Shown here in pieces: positions 48,665-58,203 of a stretch of DNA of 64,000 nucleotides. The DNA lies in the NCBI RefSeq assembly GCF_003364255.1, contig NZ_NXLR01000001.1:217153-281152 (forward strand), written 5' to 3'. The notes below the pieces were generated by a model that made no database searches, was not told the origin of the DNA, and saw only the letters and a list, made by a program, of their open reading frames with translations. Numbering within the stretch: the first letter of the stretch is position 1; each line of letters opens with the position of its first letter. The DNA is from Helicobacter marmotae. GTDB taxonomy: Bacteria; Campylobacterota; Campylobacteria; Campylobacterales; Helicobacteraceae. A program made the position numbers and the translations under genes.

Positions 48665-49471
48665 TTAAAATACAGGGACAATTTCCCCATGGTATTTTGC
48701 TTTAATAAATTCTCTTACCTTAGGAGAGCATAATGCCTCTTTGAGTTTAAGCAGATTCTCATCATTCACTCTGCTTGCTTGCACAACTAGAATATTGGCA
48801 TAAGGGGATTTCTCTCCCTCCAAAATAAGCGCATCGCTACTTTTTAATCCCGCTTGCAAGGCATAATTCCCATTAATAATAGCTGCATCGACATCATCAA
48901 GTGTGCGAGGCAATAGCGCAGCCTCTACAGGCTTAATCTTAATCTCCTTAGGATTCTCCACTATATCAAGCTCTGTGGCATGAAGATTTTGTGAATCTTT
49001 GAGTGTAATAAGCCCCTCTGCTTCAAGCAAAAGTAATGCCCTCCCTGCATTGCTAGGGTCATTAGGTATGCCTATAATAGCTCCCTTTGGCAGCTCATTT
49101 ATATCTTTAAACTTACGTGAATACAAGCCAATAGGCTCAACATGCACATTAGCAATAGGCTCTAACTTCAAGCCTCTATCTTTTTTAAGCGAATCTAAAA
49201 ACGGCTTATGCTGATGAAAATTCGCATCTAAAGAGCCATCATCTAGGCTTACATTAGGCGTTACATAATCAGTAAAAGCCACCACCTGCAAGTCTATGCC
49301 CTCTTTTGCTAAATCTGGTTTAATAAACTCCAAAATCTCCGCATGAGGCACAGGCGTAGCACCAACTTTTAGCACGACTTTCTTTTGTGCGCTCTCTTCT
49401 TTGGCACTCTTTTCTCCACCACAACCAATAAAAGCCAAAATGGCTACCATGAATATTGCTAGTTTTTTCAT
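48665..49471 (-). CDS. metQ: Methionine ABC transporter substrate-binding lipoprotein, copy 1
   Basis: A 268-residue NlpA/MetQ lipoprotein. Signal with lipobox AFIGC-GGEK. Mature protein begins VLKVGATPVPHAEILEFIKP and has FTDYVTPNVSLDDGSLDANF with HQHKPFLD, IGIPNDPSNAGRALLLLE and AAIINGNYALQAGL, all family hallmarks. It binds methionine (possibly D-isomers) for the MetNI transporter. Last gene of metN-metI-metQ-metQ, 2 bp after the other metQ. Confidence 0.93.
   Translation of the reverse strand: MKKLAIFMVAILAFIGCGGEKSAKEESAQKKVVLKVGATPVPHAEILEFIKPDLAKEGIDLQVVAFTDYVTPNVSLDDGSLDANFHQHKPFLDSLKKDRGLKLEPIANVHVEPIGLYSRKFKDINELPKGAIIGIPNDPSNAGRALLLLEAEGLITLKDSQNLHATELDIVENPKEIKIKPVEAALLPRTLDDVDAAIINGNYALQAGLKSSDALILEGEKSPYANILVVQASRVNDENLLKLKEALCSPKVREFIKAKYHGEIVPVF
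48948..49015 (-). repeat. 68-bp identical patch in metQ copy 1
   Basis: Identical to 49766-49833 and encodes LITLKDSQNLHATELDIVEN and flanking residues, in genes that otherwise differ. Confidence 0.9.
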
Positions 49472-49473
49472 TG

Positions 49474-50274
49474 TTACTCCTTGTGTATTACTGGGATAAT
49501 TTCACCCTTATATTTTGAGAGAATAAACTCTCTACTCTCATCACTTGTAAGGCAATCTCTTAATGCCTTTATACGCCAATCATCTTTGTTGTCCTCACGT
49601 GCTACAAGCACATTGACATACGCACTTTTATCATTTTCATAAAAAAGGGCGTCTTTAAGGCTCATATGTGCTTGCAGGGCATAATTTGCATTAATCACCG
49701 CCCCATCAACACTCTCAAGCACTAGAGGCAAAGAAGCTGCTTCCATAGGCTTAAAGATAAGCCCTTTAGGATTCTCCACTATATCAAGCTCTGTGGCATG
49801 AAGATTTTGTGAATCTTTGAGTGTAATAAGCCCATTATCATGGAGCAAGATAAAAGCACGTGCCATATTAGAAGCATCACCGGGGATAGCAATGCTAGCC
49901 CCATTTGGCAATGTATTTATATCAGCAAACTTATGTGAATAAAACCCCAATGGCACAATATATATAGGCGCGATGCTTACAAGCTTAAAGCCTTTTTGCT
50001 CATTTGTGCTATCCATAAAGGGTTTATGCTGATACATATTCGCATCACTACTCCCCTCATGCAAGGATACATTAGGCACGACATAATCGCTAAATTGCTG
50101 GATTTGCATATCTATGCCTTTATCTCGCATTTGAGGCTTAATAAACTCCAAAATTTCAGCCGCAGGCACAGGCGTAGCACCAACTTTTAGCACATTTGCT
50201 GCCTCCCCTTTAGGCTTATCACTACATGCACACAAAGCCATACATAAGAAAATAATCTGTATCGCTCCTCTCAT
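49474..50274 (-). CDS. metQ: Methionine ABC transporter substrate-binding lipoprotein, copy 2
   Basis: A 266-residue paralogue of the next gene. Lipobox CMALCAC-SDKP; mature start VLKVGATPVPAAEILEFIKP; SSDANMYQHKPFMD, SIAIPGDASNMARAFIL and GAVINANYALQAHM. Some ligand-pocket neighbours differ (Asn-Met-Tyr-Gln-His versus Asn-Phe-His-Gln-His), so specificity may differ, for example for methionine derivatives. Lies 11 bp after metI. Confidence 0.92.
   Translation of the reverse strand: MRGAIQIIFLCMALCACSDKPKGEAANVLKVGATPVPAAEILEFIKPQMRDKGIDMQIQQFSDYVVPNVSLHEGSSDANMYQHKPFMDSTNEQKGFKLVSIAPIYIVPLGFYSHKFADINTLPNGASIAIPGDASNMARAFILLHDNGLITLKDSQNLHATELDIVENPKGLIFKPMEAASLPLVLESVDGAVINANYALQAHMSLKDALFYENDKSAYVNVLVAREDNKDDWRIKALRDCLTSDESREFILSKYKGEIIPVIHKE
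49766..49833 (-). repeat. 68-bp identical patch in metQ copy 2
   Basis: Partner of 48948-49015; offset 818 bp. The patch ends sharply at both sides, consistent with gene conversion or strong local constraint. Confidence 0.9.
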
Positions 50275-50285
50275 TACCCCCTCCT

Positions 50286-50996
50286 TTAGCGATGTGTTCG
50301 CAAAGATTTCACAATCAAGTCGCCACTAGATTGTATAAGCTGCACAAGTATGATAATACATATCACCGCATAACAAAGCACATCTGGCTTAAATGATTGA
50401 AATCCTATGCGATATGCCAAATCCCCCAATCCCCCAGCCCCAACCACACCAGCCATTGCAGAATATCCCACCAAACTCACCGCCGTAATCGTAGTGGCAT
50501 TGGCTAAACTTGGCAAACTCTCACCTATCATCATTAGCACAATACGCATTCTACTTGCCCCCATGCTTAAACCAGCCTCTATTAAGCCCTTATCCACCTC
50601 ATCAAATGCGCCCTCAAAAAGCCGTGCTATAAAGGGAGTAGCAGCTATTACAAGCGGGATAATCGCTGCTGTGCTTCCTATACTTGTGCCAATAAGCACC
50701 CTTGAGAGAGGTAAAAGCAAGAAAATCAGCACAATAAAAGGAAAGGAGCGCACAATATTTACAAGCCCGCCCAAGATTCTATAAAGATTAGGGCTTGCCA
50801 TAATGCCAGAGGGCTTGATGATATTTAAAAACACGCCTAAAGGTAGCCCAAAAAGTGTAGCAAACAACACCGAAAACACCACCATATAAATAGTCTCACA
50901 CACTGCCTTTGCTAAGCTAAAGGCGATAGGATTACTAAAAATCTCACGCAATAAGCTTAAAAACTCCCGCTCGCAAAAATCTAAAAACACTAGCAT
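50286..50996 (-). CDS. metI: Methionine ABC transporter permease
   Basis: A 236-residue inner-membrane permease with about five to six helices. The ABC coupling (EAA) loop is DEVDKGLIEAGLSMGASRMR, with FIARLFEG before it. VGYSAMAGVVGAGGLGDLAYRIG is the MetI signature. Pairs with MetN; 10 bp after metN. Confidence 0.94.
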   Translation of the reverse strand: MLVFLDFCEREFLSLLREIFSNPIAFSLAKAVCETIYMVVFSVLFATLFGLPLGVFLNIIKPSGIMASPNLYRILGGLVNIVRSFPFIVLIFLLLPLSRVLIGTSIGSTAAIIPLVIAATPFIARLFEGAFDEVDKGLIEAGLSMGASRMRIVLMMIGESLPSLANATTITAVSLVGYSAMAGVVGAGGLGDLAYRIGFQSFKPDVLCYAVICIIILVQLIQSSGDLIVKSLRTHR

Positions 50997-51005
50997 CGTC
51001 TCTCC

Positions 51006-52010
51006 TTAGCTCTGCTCACTTAAGGCTATCACACTCGCCCCCTTTTCTCTAAGCCAGCTTAATGCCTTATCTCTTTGTAAATCTGTAGCAATAAAGCGAA
51101 GGACCAAATGCCCTATTTTCCCTGTAGAGAACTCATCAATATGACCACTTAAGATATTGACATCAACCTCAAATAAGCGAATCATTTGGCTAATAAGCGG
51201 AGAATGCGCATATGAGCCGCTAAAGACCACCCTATATACATTATGTAAATCATCTAAATGGGTAATCATTTGCTCCTCATCTTGGGCAAGATGAGATATG
51301 AGCTCGCGCGTAATATGATGTTTAGGATTGCTAAAAATAGAATCTACATCTCCTCTCTCCACAATCTCACCCTCACTCATTACACACATTTTATTACAAA
51401 TTTCCCGCACGACTTCAATTTGATGTGTAATAAGCACCACACTTAAGGCAAACTTTTGTTGAATCTCGCGCAAGAGTGCAAGTATAGAACGCGTGGTTTT
51501 TGTATCAAGGGCTGAAGTGGCTTCATCGCATAAAAGCACGTGAGGATAATTTGCCAATGCCCTTGCAATAGCCACTCTCTGCTTCTGCCCACCACTTAAT
51601 TGACTAGGATAAAACGCTGCCCTATCGCTTAAGCCCACAAGCTCTAAAAGCTCATTTACTCGTGGCTTTATCGCTTTTTTATCCCATTTAGCAATTTGCA
51701 ATGCAAAAGCGACATTATCAAATACATTTTTCGCACCGAGTAAATTAAAATGCTGAAAAATCATACCAATTTTTTGCCTTTGGACTTGGAGTTGCTTTTG
51801 ATTAAGAGAAAACATATCAATATTGTTAATTCTAAGTTCCCCGCTGCTGGCTTCTTCAAGGCGATTAATAATACGCACTAATGTGCTTTTACCCGCTCCA
51901 GAATACCCAATAATCCCCATAATATCGCCCTGTGATACTTCTAAATCAATATTCTTTAGGGCGACAAAACCATTAGGATAGGTCTTATGAATGCCTTTTA
52001 AGTGTATCAC
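51006..52010 (-). CDS. metN: Methionine ABC transporter ATP-binding protein
   Basis: A 334-residue ATPase. Walker A GIIGYSGAGKSTLVRIINRL, Q-loop FQHFNLL, signature QLSGGQKQRVAIARAL, Walker B VLLCDEATSALD. After the nucleotide domain, residues 260-334 form a NIL regulatory domain that in E. coli MetN binds methionine and blocks transport (trans-inhibition). First gene of the operon; no S-box-type riboswitch is visible in the 92-bp leader. Confidence 0.95.
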   Translation of the reverse strand: MIHLKGIHKTYPNGFVALKNIDLEVSQGDIMGIIGYSGAGKSTLVRIINRLEEASSGELRINNIDMFSLNQKQLQVQRQKIGMIFQHFNLLGAKNVFDNVAFALQIAKWDKKAIKPRVNELLELVGLSDRAAFYPSQLSGGQKQRVAIARALANYPHVLLCDEATSALDTKTTRSILALLREIQQKFALSVVLITHQIEVVREICNKMCVMSEGEIVERGDVDSIFSNPKHHITRELISHLAQDEEQMITHLDDLHNVYRVVFSGSYAHSPLISQMIRLFEVDVNILSGHIDEFSTGKIGHLVLRFIATDLQRDKALSWLREKGASVIALSEQS

Positions 52011-52102
52011 TTTGCTTTCTCCTTAAGCCCATATTTAAGCTTCTTTATAGCCTTTGGATTATGTTTAGATTGTATCGTAAAATTATAAATACAATATGTA
52101 AA

Positions 52103-52879
52103 TTAATATTTATGTAAATAATTATGCTGTTTTTGTGCTTCTAAAAAGGTATGTAACTGCTTGTATTCATCTTTATTAAAATATCTTTTCTTGCCGCAAG
52201 GGAGGGCATTAAGATGCACAAAACCATAGCTTATGCGCCTTAAATCTACTACATTTGCTCCAAATGCACCAAAAAACCGCCTTAACTCGCGGTTTTTCCC
52301 CTCCGTAATGCTCACTTTTAATTTGCTATATTTTTTATCATTTTTGAGAATCTGATATTTTGCAAAAGGCGCAAAATCCATACTCACAATAGAACTCTTA
52401 GGGTGTCCTCCTATGCGAGCATCTTCGCATACAAATCCCTCTTCCATAGCACGTATCATCTCTTGAGTGATAGATGTATCAATTTTTAGGATATAAGAGC
52501 GCTCCATTGAAGATTCCATTAAAGACTTTGCTACATAAGCACTATCTGTAAGGATAAGCAAACCCTCACTTGCAAAATCCAATCGTCCCACATATACAAA
52601 ATGCCTAAACTTCTCCCCCAAACTCTGGTAAATCACACGGCGGGAACGTTCATCACTTTTGCTAACTAATTCGCCCTTAGGCTTATGATAGACTATACAG
52701 GTAAAATGCTTTTCTGGCTTTAGCCTTTGCCCATCGATAAAGACTGCTTCTCCCTCTTGTAGCACATAATGAGAAGTAGCCTTTGTGCGCCCTACTCTTA
52801 CGCGCCCCTCTTGTATAAGCTTATCTGCTTCTCTGCGGGAATACTGGCTATGGTGAGCGATATATTGATTAAGTCGCAT
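52103..52879 (-). CDS. rluB: 23S rRNA pseudouridine synthase, RluB/RsuA family
   Basis: A 258-residue enzyme. N-terminal S4 RNA-binding domain (MRLNQYIAHHSQYSRREADK), then the catalytic domain with YHKPKGELVSKSD and the Asp in VGRLDFASEGLLILTDS. KLKVSITEGKNRELRRFFGA is the family C-motif. RluB (U2605) is the most likely target, but RsuA/RluE/RluF-type specificity cannot be separated by eye. Its start overlaps the stop of the Hcp gene by one base. Confidence 0.9.
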   Translation of the reverse strand: MRLNQYIAHHSQYSRREADKLIQEGRVRVGRTKATSHYVLQEGEAVFIDGQRLKPEKHFTCIVYHKPKGELVSKSDERSRRVIYQSLGEKFRHFVYVGRLDFASEGLLILTDSAYVAKSLMESSMERSYILKIDTSITQEMIRAMEEGFVCEDARIGGHPKSSIVSMDFAPFAKYQILKNDKKYSKLKVSITEGKNRELRRFFGAFGANVVDLRRISYGFVHLNALPCGKKRYFNKDEYKQLHTFLEAQKQHNYLHKY

Positions 52880-54000
52880 TATTTAATGCCAAAAAGTAGG
52901 CTACTGCCTGAGCTTACGCTTCCTTTAGTTTTCATTAGCGAATAATTCTCACAGCCCGATTCTAAACCATAATCACATGCCAAGCCAAAAAGCTCTAATG
53001 CCTTGCGTTTATCTTGCCTCACCCCAAATCCGCCATCATAGAGCACACCTAGATTATTACAGCTTTGGATATGCCCGCTATCACATGCGATGGTAAAGTA
53101 TTTAGCTGCATTATAATAGCTTTTATCTGCGCCATTGGAGCCTGTAGCATACATCCAGCCTAGATTCCCACAGCCTACAATATCACCTTGCTGACATGCG
53201 ACATAATTCATCTCAACATAACTCATAGTATCTTTTGTCATACCATATATATTATAGGTGTTACTCATAAGCCCAAGATTATAGCAACCCAAATCACTCC
53301 CTAACTGACAAGCACGATTATAGAGTGCTAGGGCTTTTTGATAATCTTTCTTCACGCCCACACCATTGGCATACATCCAGCCAATATTCGTACAACCCAA
53401 AGAATCTCCCCCCTGACACGCCACTTCATAAAGCTGGGCGGCTTGGTCTTTATCTTCCTTTACGCCCTGCCCATTATCATAAGCCATTGCAAGATTCGCA
53501 CAAGCCACCGCATCGCCGCCTACACAAGCCTTATAATAATAATCTACAGCCTTTTGGGGTTGAGGCATACCATTATTTGCTCCATACATATAAATTAAGC
53601 CTGTGCCAAAGCAGCCTGCAGCATTGCCTTGCTCACAAGATTGCGCAAAAAGCCCCAATGCACTCTCATAATCACCATCTTTTGCAAAGCCCATAGCCGC
53701 CCTAAGGGTAGTATTAGATTGATTAATATTCTCAAGCATATCATCTAGCGGAGCACCATCAACTTGATTTGCAGGAGTAAGCGGGAGAGAATCTAAAAGA
53801 CCTGCACTCGAAGTATTTTGAGTTGTTGGAGTGGAAGCTTGAGGGGCAGCAGGCGTAGGAGCTGGGGTAGAGGCAGGGGTAGAAGTAGCCCCAGAAGAAG
53901 GAGAGGTAGCAATCGCCCCCTCGCTTTCCTCTGGCTCTGCCAAGCTTACCGCGACAATACAAGCAAGTGCATACACAAGCCGAAACATTATTTTCATCAT
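52879..54000 (-). CDS. Helicobacter cysteine-rich (Hcp) protein with Sel1-like repeats
   Basis: A 373-residue secreted protein. Signal peptide (residues 1-21, ending SLA-EPEE). A Pro/Ala/Thr-rich spacer follows (residues 25-70, for example TPASTPAPTPAAPQ). Then seven disulfide-type Sel1/TPR repeats, each starting C-x6-7-C: CEQGNAAGC, CVGGDAVAC, CQGGDSLGC, CQLGSDLGC, CQQGDIVGC, CDSGHIQSC, CDYGLESGC. Paired Cys seven or eight apart close each helix hairpin as in Hcp proteins, which are exported and recognised by the host immune system in H. pylori. Specific function unknown. Overlaps rluB by one base. Confidence 0.9.
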   Translation of the reverse strand: MMKIMFRLVYALACIVAVSLAEPEESEGAIATSPSSGATSTPASTPAPTPAAPQASTPTTQNTSSAGLLDSLPLTPANQVDGAPLDDMLENINQSNTTLRAAMGFAKDGDYESALGLFAQSCEQGNAAGCFGTGLIYMYGANNGMPQPQKAVDYYYKACVGGDAVACANLAMAYDNGQGVKEDKDQAAQLYEVACQGGDSLGCTNIGWMYANGVGVKKDYQKALALYNRACQLGSDLGCYNLGLMSNTYNIYGMTKDTMSYVEMNYVACQQGDIVGCGNLGWMYATGSNGADKSYYNAAKYFTIACDSGHIQSCNNLGVLYDGGFGVRQDKRKALELFGLACDYGLESGCENYSLMKTKGSVSSGSSLLFGIK

Positions 54001-54065
54001 ATATCCCTCTGGTCTATAAATTCGCCTTTAAGCTATAAAAGCTTATAGCAAAAATAATGCCACTT

Positions 54066-55274
54066 TTAATGCAAAGCACTATTGAGCTCAATTTTGCGAT
54101 TACTCCTAAAAGCTATCATTTTGCCACTTTGACTATCACAGCGGAAGTGAATCCCATGCTTGCCTGAAAGCTCTCTGCCTTTGTAGAGATTGCTTGGCTT
54201 AATTGCAAATGTATCATTAATCTCTGCGATTTTTGCAGCTTCTTCTGGAGTAATATAAAACACCCCTCCAGCTAGCACTGCTATGCCTCCATCGACTATG
54301 CAGCCATCGCCTAAACTTATGCCTGTAGCACTATTGACACCTAAGAGACAATTTTTACCAATGCTAATGGGGTCGGCATTTCCTCCACTAAGCACGCCTA
54401 AAATACTCGCGCCTCCGCCAATATCTGTGCCCTCACCTACAACTACGCTTGAGCTAATGCGCCCTTCATTCATACATGCTCCCATTGCCCCAGCGTTAAA
54501 ATTCACATAGCTTGCCCCGGGCATTTGTGTATAGCCTCCTGTGCCCAAATACGCACCAAAGCGGGTTTTGGCACTATCTAACAAGCGGATATTGTCATAT
54601 TGAGGGATCACTTGCATTAAATATCTTGGAAATTTATCTACAAAGTCAATATGCGGGAATTTACCCTCTATTTTTAAGCGCACTTCATTTTCCCTAAGCC
54701 ACTCAAGCTCATAGGGTTTATTGCCACTCCATGCTACATTTTGCAATAAGCCAAATATGCCATCAAGCTGCAATGAACGCAAAGGGGCTTTACCCAAAGA
54801 AAGGGCTAAAAGCTTGAGATAAGCAGATTCCACACTCTCGCATTTTGTATCCTTATACACAACGCATAAACGATACACACATCTCCCGCCTTTTGTCCTT
54901 AACTTGCCTTTATTGGCTTGTTTTTTTAGCTCTAAAATAACTTGAATATTTTTATGCGTTTGACAATCCCCCAATGCCTCACTCAAAAATGGAGTATAAA
55001 TCTCTAAAGCCTTATTAATAAACTCAACATTAATCCCATAAATGGCTTCATTATCACTTTTAGAGATAAGCTCTGCTTCTTGTGCTGCTGCCATAAACAC
55101 CGCATAAGTGCCAAGATTCTCACCTTGCCAATTCATCGTAGGATAAGTCGCACAAAGCACAGCTTTAGATCTTTTACCAATATCTACTCTCGCTATACCA
55201 AAACCTAATGGCTCTTTATAATCAGACCTTTTTTGATACTCATCAACAAACACTTTAAATTTTTGGATTCCCAT
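54066..55274 (-). CDS. dapD: Tetrahydrodipicolinate N-succinyltransferase
   Basis: A 402-residue enzyme of the lysine/meso-diaminopimelate pathway. It is the long epsilonproteobacterial DapD type. The C-terminal half is a left-handed beta-helix (GAYLGTGGYTQMPGASYVNF, GRISSSVVVGEGTDIGGGAS, then ISIGKNCLLGVNSATGISLG). The N-terminal half (residues 1-200) is an alpha/beta domain with ATYPTMNWQGENLGTYAVFM. Preceded by an AGGAGC ribosome-binding site; monocistronic by spacing. Confidence 0.93.
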   Translation of the reverse strand: MGIQKFKVFVDEYQKRSDYKEPLGFGIARVDIGKRSKAVLCATYPTMNWQGENLGTYAVFMAAAQEAELISKSDNEAIYGINVEFINKALEIYTPFLSEALGDCQTHKNIQVILELKKQANKGKLRTKGGRCVYRLCVVYKDTKCESVESAYLKLLALSLGKAPLRSLQLDGIFGLLQNVAWSGNKPYELEWLRENEVRLKIEGKFPHIDFVDKFPRYLMQVIPQYDNIRLLDSAKTRFGAYLGTGGYTQMPGASYVNFNAGAMGACMNEGRISSSVVVGEGTDIGGGASILGVLSGGNADPISIGKNCLLGVNSATGISLGDGCIVDGGIAVLAGGVFYITPEEAAKIAEINDTFAIKPSNLYKGRELSGKHGIHFRCDSQSGKMIAFRSNRKIELNSALH

Positions 55275-55362
55275 ATTTGCTCCTTTAATGCTTATAAACT
55301 CATATTGTATAGTATTTACCTAAATTATCCTAAGTAACACACCTCTGTGCCTTATCAATAAA

Positions 55363-55800
55363 TTACAAATGCAATGCGCCTTTGCTACGCATAATGCCTA
55401 TGCCTATTATCACAAACGCTATCATCGCTACTACCAAACCTATAAAAAACCATGCAAGCGACATGATTTGATACTTCAGCAATAAAAAGACAATAAAAGC
55501 AAAGAGTATGTAGCCAAAAAGGCGTAAAAAGGATAAACTCACTTGTGCTCCTACCACAAGACGCACAGAAAATCCTATATTATCCTGTGTGTCTTCCTCT
55601 TGTGTGTCTTGTGTATCACTTGCTTTATTTTCTTTATGTTTTATGCGCTTAAGTAATGAATAAAAAGAGCTCCCCACGATAAAGGCAAAGCCCAAAAACC
55701 CCGCTTCAAAGCTCGCTAGAGAATCTACGCCTTGCATATATGCAGCAATCCCCCCAATCACACTTATACCTAATAGAGTAAAAGCCACCGCTTTCATCAT
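55363..55800 (-). CDS. Hypothetical membrane protein
   Basis: A 145-residue protein with four predicted membrane segments (residues about 4-22, 32-48, 88-108 and 115-135) and a charged central loop with DTQDTQEEDTQD. No family recognised. It overlaps the AtpZ-like gene by 4 bp (ATGA) and follows hemL and that gene in one transcript. A helper role with the AtpZ-like protein is only suggested by the gene order. Confidence 0.7.
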   Translation of the reverse strand: MMKAVAFTLLGISVIGGIAAYMQGVDSLASFEAGFLGFAFIVGSSFYSLLKRIKHKENKASDTQDTQEEDTQDNIGFSVRLVVGAQVSLSFLRLFGYILFAFIVFLLLKYQIMSLAWFFIGLVVAMIAFVIIGIGIMRSKGALHL

Positions 55801-56153
55801 TCATCATCTTCCCAATTATCGCCCTTGTAGCTATAGCGAGGATTAGCTGCCAACTCCTTAGCCTCCTTTTGGGCTCTTTTATAAGCACGATATACATTTA
55901 AAATCGCCGCTGCCACACCCCAAAATACGCCAAGCCAAAATGTCCAAGTCATACCACTTAGCCTTTCTAAAAGTATGCCTATGCCTATGCCAAGCAATAT
56001 AGCCACGACAATGGAAATGCCTACACTTAGCTCATTTGCCCCTCTCACAACAGCATTTAAAGCGGGCTTTTTCTCTTGTGTTTCTTGCTCTTTTTGCGTG
56101 CTCTTACTCTCTAAAGTATCTTGCGACCGCACGCCTTTTTTTTCACTCTCCAT
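55797..56153 (-). CDS. AtpZ/AtpI-family membrane protein
   Basis: A 118-residue protein with a charged N-terminal tail and two helices (VGISIVVAILLGIGIGILLE and MTWTFWLGVFWGVAAAILNV) joined by a short loop. Gly-rich helix 1 and the ending RAYKRAQKEAKELA fit the AtpZ/AtpI group, which assists F-ATP synthase c-ring assembly or Mg transport near atp operons. No atp gene is nearby here, so the role is open. It starts 2 bp after hemL. Confidence 0.75.
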   Translation of the reverse strand: MESEKKGVRSQDTLESKSTQKEQETQEKKPALNAVVRGANELSVGISIVVAILLGIGIGILLERLSGMTWTFWLGVFWGVAAAILNVYRAYKRAQKEAKELAANPRYSYKGDNWEDDE

Positions 56154-56155
56154 AT

Positions 56156-57451
56156 CTAATCCTCATACGCTATTTCAGTAAATGCCTCTTGTGCCTTAGA
56201 AATCACTTCATCAATCATCGCCTCATTCATCGCAGAGCAGATAAAGCCCGTTTCAAATTGCGAGCAGGCAAAATACACGCCCTTTTCTAACATCTTTTGA
56301 TGAAATTTTGCAAACATCGCTACATCACTGCATTTTGCCTGTTCAAAATTTTTCACCTGTTTATCATTAAAGAAAAACCCAAACATACTCCCCCTGCAAT
56401 CCACCTGCAAAGGAATGTTATGCGCTAGGGCTGCGGCTTTTAAGCCACTAGTAAGTCTTTTTGCAAGCCCTTCTAAATCCTCATATAGCATTGGGTTTGC
56501 TTTGATTTGACATAAAGTCGCTAATCCCGCACTCACTGCAATAGGATTCCCACTTAAAGTTCCGGCTTGATAGACATTACCCACAGGGGAGAGCATATCC
56601 ATAATATCCGCCCTGCCACCAAAAGCAGCCAAAGGCATACCCCCTCCAATCACCTTGCCATAAGTAACCAAATCCGCCTCTACATTATAGAGCCCTATTG
56701 CCCCCCTTAAAGAAGCCCTAAAGCCACTCATCACTTCATCGATAATTAAAAGGGCATTATGCTTATCGCACAAAGCTCGCAAATCCCTCATAAACTCCTC
56801 ATCAGCAGGGACAAATCCCATATTTCCAGCTAACGCCTCAATAATTACACACGCTACATTTTTGCTCTCTTCAAGACACAAACGCACAGATTCTATATCA
56901 TTATATCGTGCTACCAGTGTGTGTTTGGATATATCATTTGGCACACCCGGCGAGCTTGGATGTCCAAAGGTCGCACAGCCACTTCCCGCACTTACAAGCA
57001 AACTATCAGAATGCCCATGATAACAGCCCTCAAACTTGATAATATCATCTTTTTGCGTATATGCCCTAGCCAGCCTTAATGCGCTCATTGTAGCCTCCGT
57101 GCCGGAATTTACAAGACGCATTTTCTCTACGCTTTGTGTGAGGGTGATAATTTGCTTAACGAGCGTTGTTTCTTTCTCTGTGGGTGCGCCAAAGCTAAGT
57201 CCGTCTTTTATCGCTTCTATAATGGCAGATTCTATCACTGCATCAGCATGCCCAAAAATCAATGGTCCCCAGCTTTGCACAAAGTCAATGTACATATTGT
57301 TATCTTCATCATAAATATAGGCACCCTTGCCTTTTGCTATAAAGCGAGGTGTCCCCCCAACCGAGCCAAACGCCCTCACGGGAGAATTCACCCCTCCGGG
57401 AATAACCTGCTTGGCTTCATTAAAGTCATTAATGCTTTGCAAAATATTCAT
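56156..57451 (-). CDS. hemL: Glutamate-1-semialdehyde 2,1-aminomutase
   Basis: A PLP enzyme of the C5 pathway of tetrapyrrole synthesis (431 aa). Seen: [66 protein letters not shown], the PLP-Lys in [18 protein letters not shown], and [13 protein letters not shown]. Start at ATG 57451 (AAGGA 8 nt upstream) fits the family; an in-frame start at 57481 lacks support. Leads hemL - AtpZ-like - membrane protein. Confidence 0.95.
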   Translation of the reverse strand: MNILQSINDFNEAKQVIPGGVNSPVRAFGSVGGTPRFIAKGKGAYIYDEDNNMYIDFVQSWGPLIFGHADAVIESAIIEAIKDGLSFGAPTEKETTLVKQIITLTQSVEKMRLVNSGTEATMSALRLARAYTQKDDIIKFEGCYHGHSDSLLVSAGSGCATFGHPSSPGVPNDISKHTLVARYNDIESVRLCLEESKNVACVIIEALAGNMGFVPADEEFMRDLRALCDKHNALLIIDEVMSGFRASLRGAIGLYNVEADLVTYGKVIGGGMPLAAFGGRADIMDMLSPVGNVYQAGTLSGNPIAVSAGLATLCQIKANPMLYEDLEGLAKRLTSGLKAAALAHNIPLQVDCRGSMFGFFFNDKQVKNFEQAKCSDVAMFAKFHQKMLEKGVYFACSQFETGFICSAMNEAMIDEVISKAQEAFTEIAYED

Positions 57452-57590
57452 CACACAATCCTTGATAAAGATAGATGGCATTATAACAAAGTCGCTTTAA
57501 TCCATTGCTACTACACACTTTTCTTGCACCTTCACTAGGAATTCCACACAAAATAAACAAAATGGAAAAAAATTATTTGTGTTTTTATTC

Positions 57591-57596
57591 TATACT
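57591..57596 (+). promoter_or_regulatory. Probable -10 box of the yceI-like gene
   Basis: TATACT, 37 bp upstream of the ATG, in a T-rich context; AAAGGAGACG is the ribosome-binding site. Confidence 0.4.
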
Positions 57597-57632
57597 TATG
57601 CGTTTCACAAATAATTCACAAAAGGAGACGAT

Positions 57633-58187
57633 ATGACAAAAATTATTGCAAGCTTAGCCCTTGTGGGAAGTATGGTATGTGCTGCAACTATCGATAGCGC
57701 AAATGCAAAGGTAAAATGGACAGCCTTTAAAACACCAGAAAAAGTTGCCGTAAGTGGGACATTTGATGAAGTAAAGTTCAAATTTGGCACACCCAATAAG
57801 ACTCAAAGCTTAGAATCACAACTCAATAACGCCACAGCCACAATCAACGCAAATAGTGTAAATCTTGATGATGAGGGTAAAAATGAAACCGTGCGTACAT
57901 TTTTCTTCGCAAAATTCAAAAAACAAGAGCCCATTAAAGTAACTTTCAAAGAAGTGATTGAGGGTAAAAACACTGGAACTATTTTAGCAAGTGTGCGAAT
58001 GAATGGGAAAACAGACAAAGTACCTATGCAATTTGAAGTAGCAAATAAAAAACTAGTCGCAAAAGGTGTGATTGATTTAAGTCAATTTGGTGCAGAAGAA
58101 GCGCGTTTAAGCCTACAAGAAAATGCTCCACATGATGGACTTACTTGGTCTCAAGTAGAAATAGCCCTCGAAGCTCCATTAAAATAA
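57633..58187 (+). CDS. YceI-family periplasmic lipid/isoprenoid-binding protein
   Basis: A 184-residue protein with a signal peptide (residues 1-18, ending MVCA-ATID) and a YceI lipocalin-like barrel: VKWTAFKTPEKVAVSGTFDE, NATATINANSVNLDDEGKNE, FKEVIEGKNTGTILAS, KGVIDLSQFGAE. Members bind polyisoprenoids or fatty-acid amides in the periplasm; a H. pylori homologue is known structurally. The final segment has the conserved LTWSQVEIALEA. Single gene with its own promoter; convergent with the glycosyltransferase. Confidence 0.9.
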   Translation: MTKIIASLALVGSMVCAATIDSANAKVKWTAFKTPEKVAVSGTFDEVKFKFGTPNKTQSLESQLNNATATINANSVNLDDEGKNETVRTFFFAKFKKQEPIKVTFKEVIEGKNTGTILASVRMNGKTDKVPMQFEVANKKLVAKGVIDLSQFGAEEARLSLQENAPHDGLTWSQVEIALEAPLK

Positions 58188-58203
58188 TGCAATAACCACA
58201 AGT

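Noticed and set aside
51990..52102. S-box/SAM riboswitch before metN
   Set aside because: The 92-bp leader is AT-rich and I could not build the conserved multi-helix fold.
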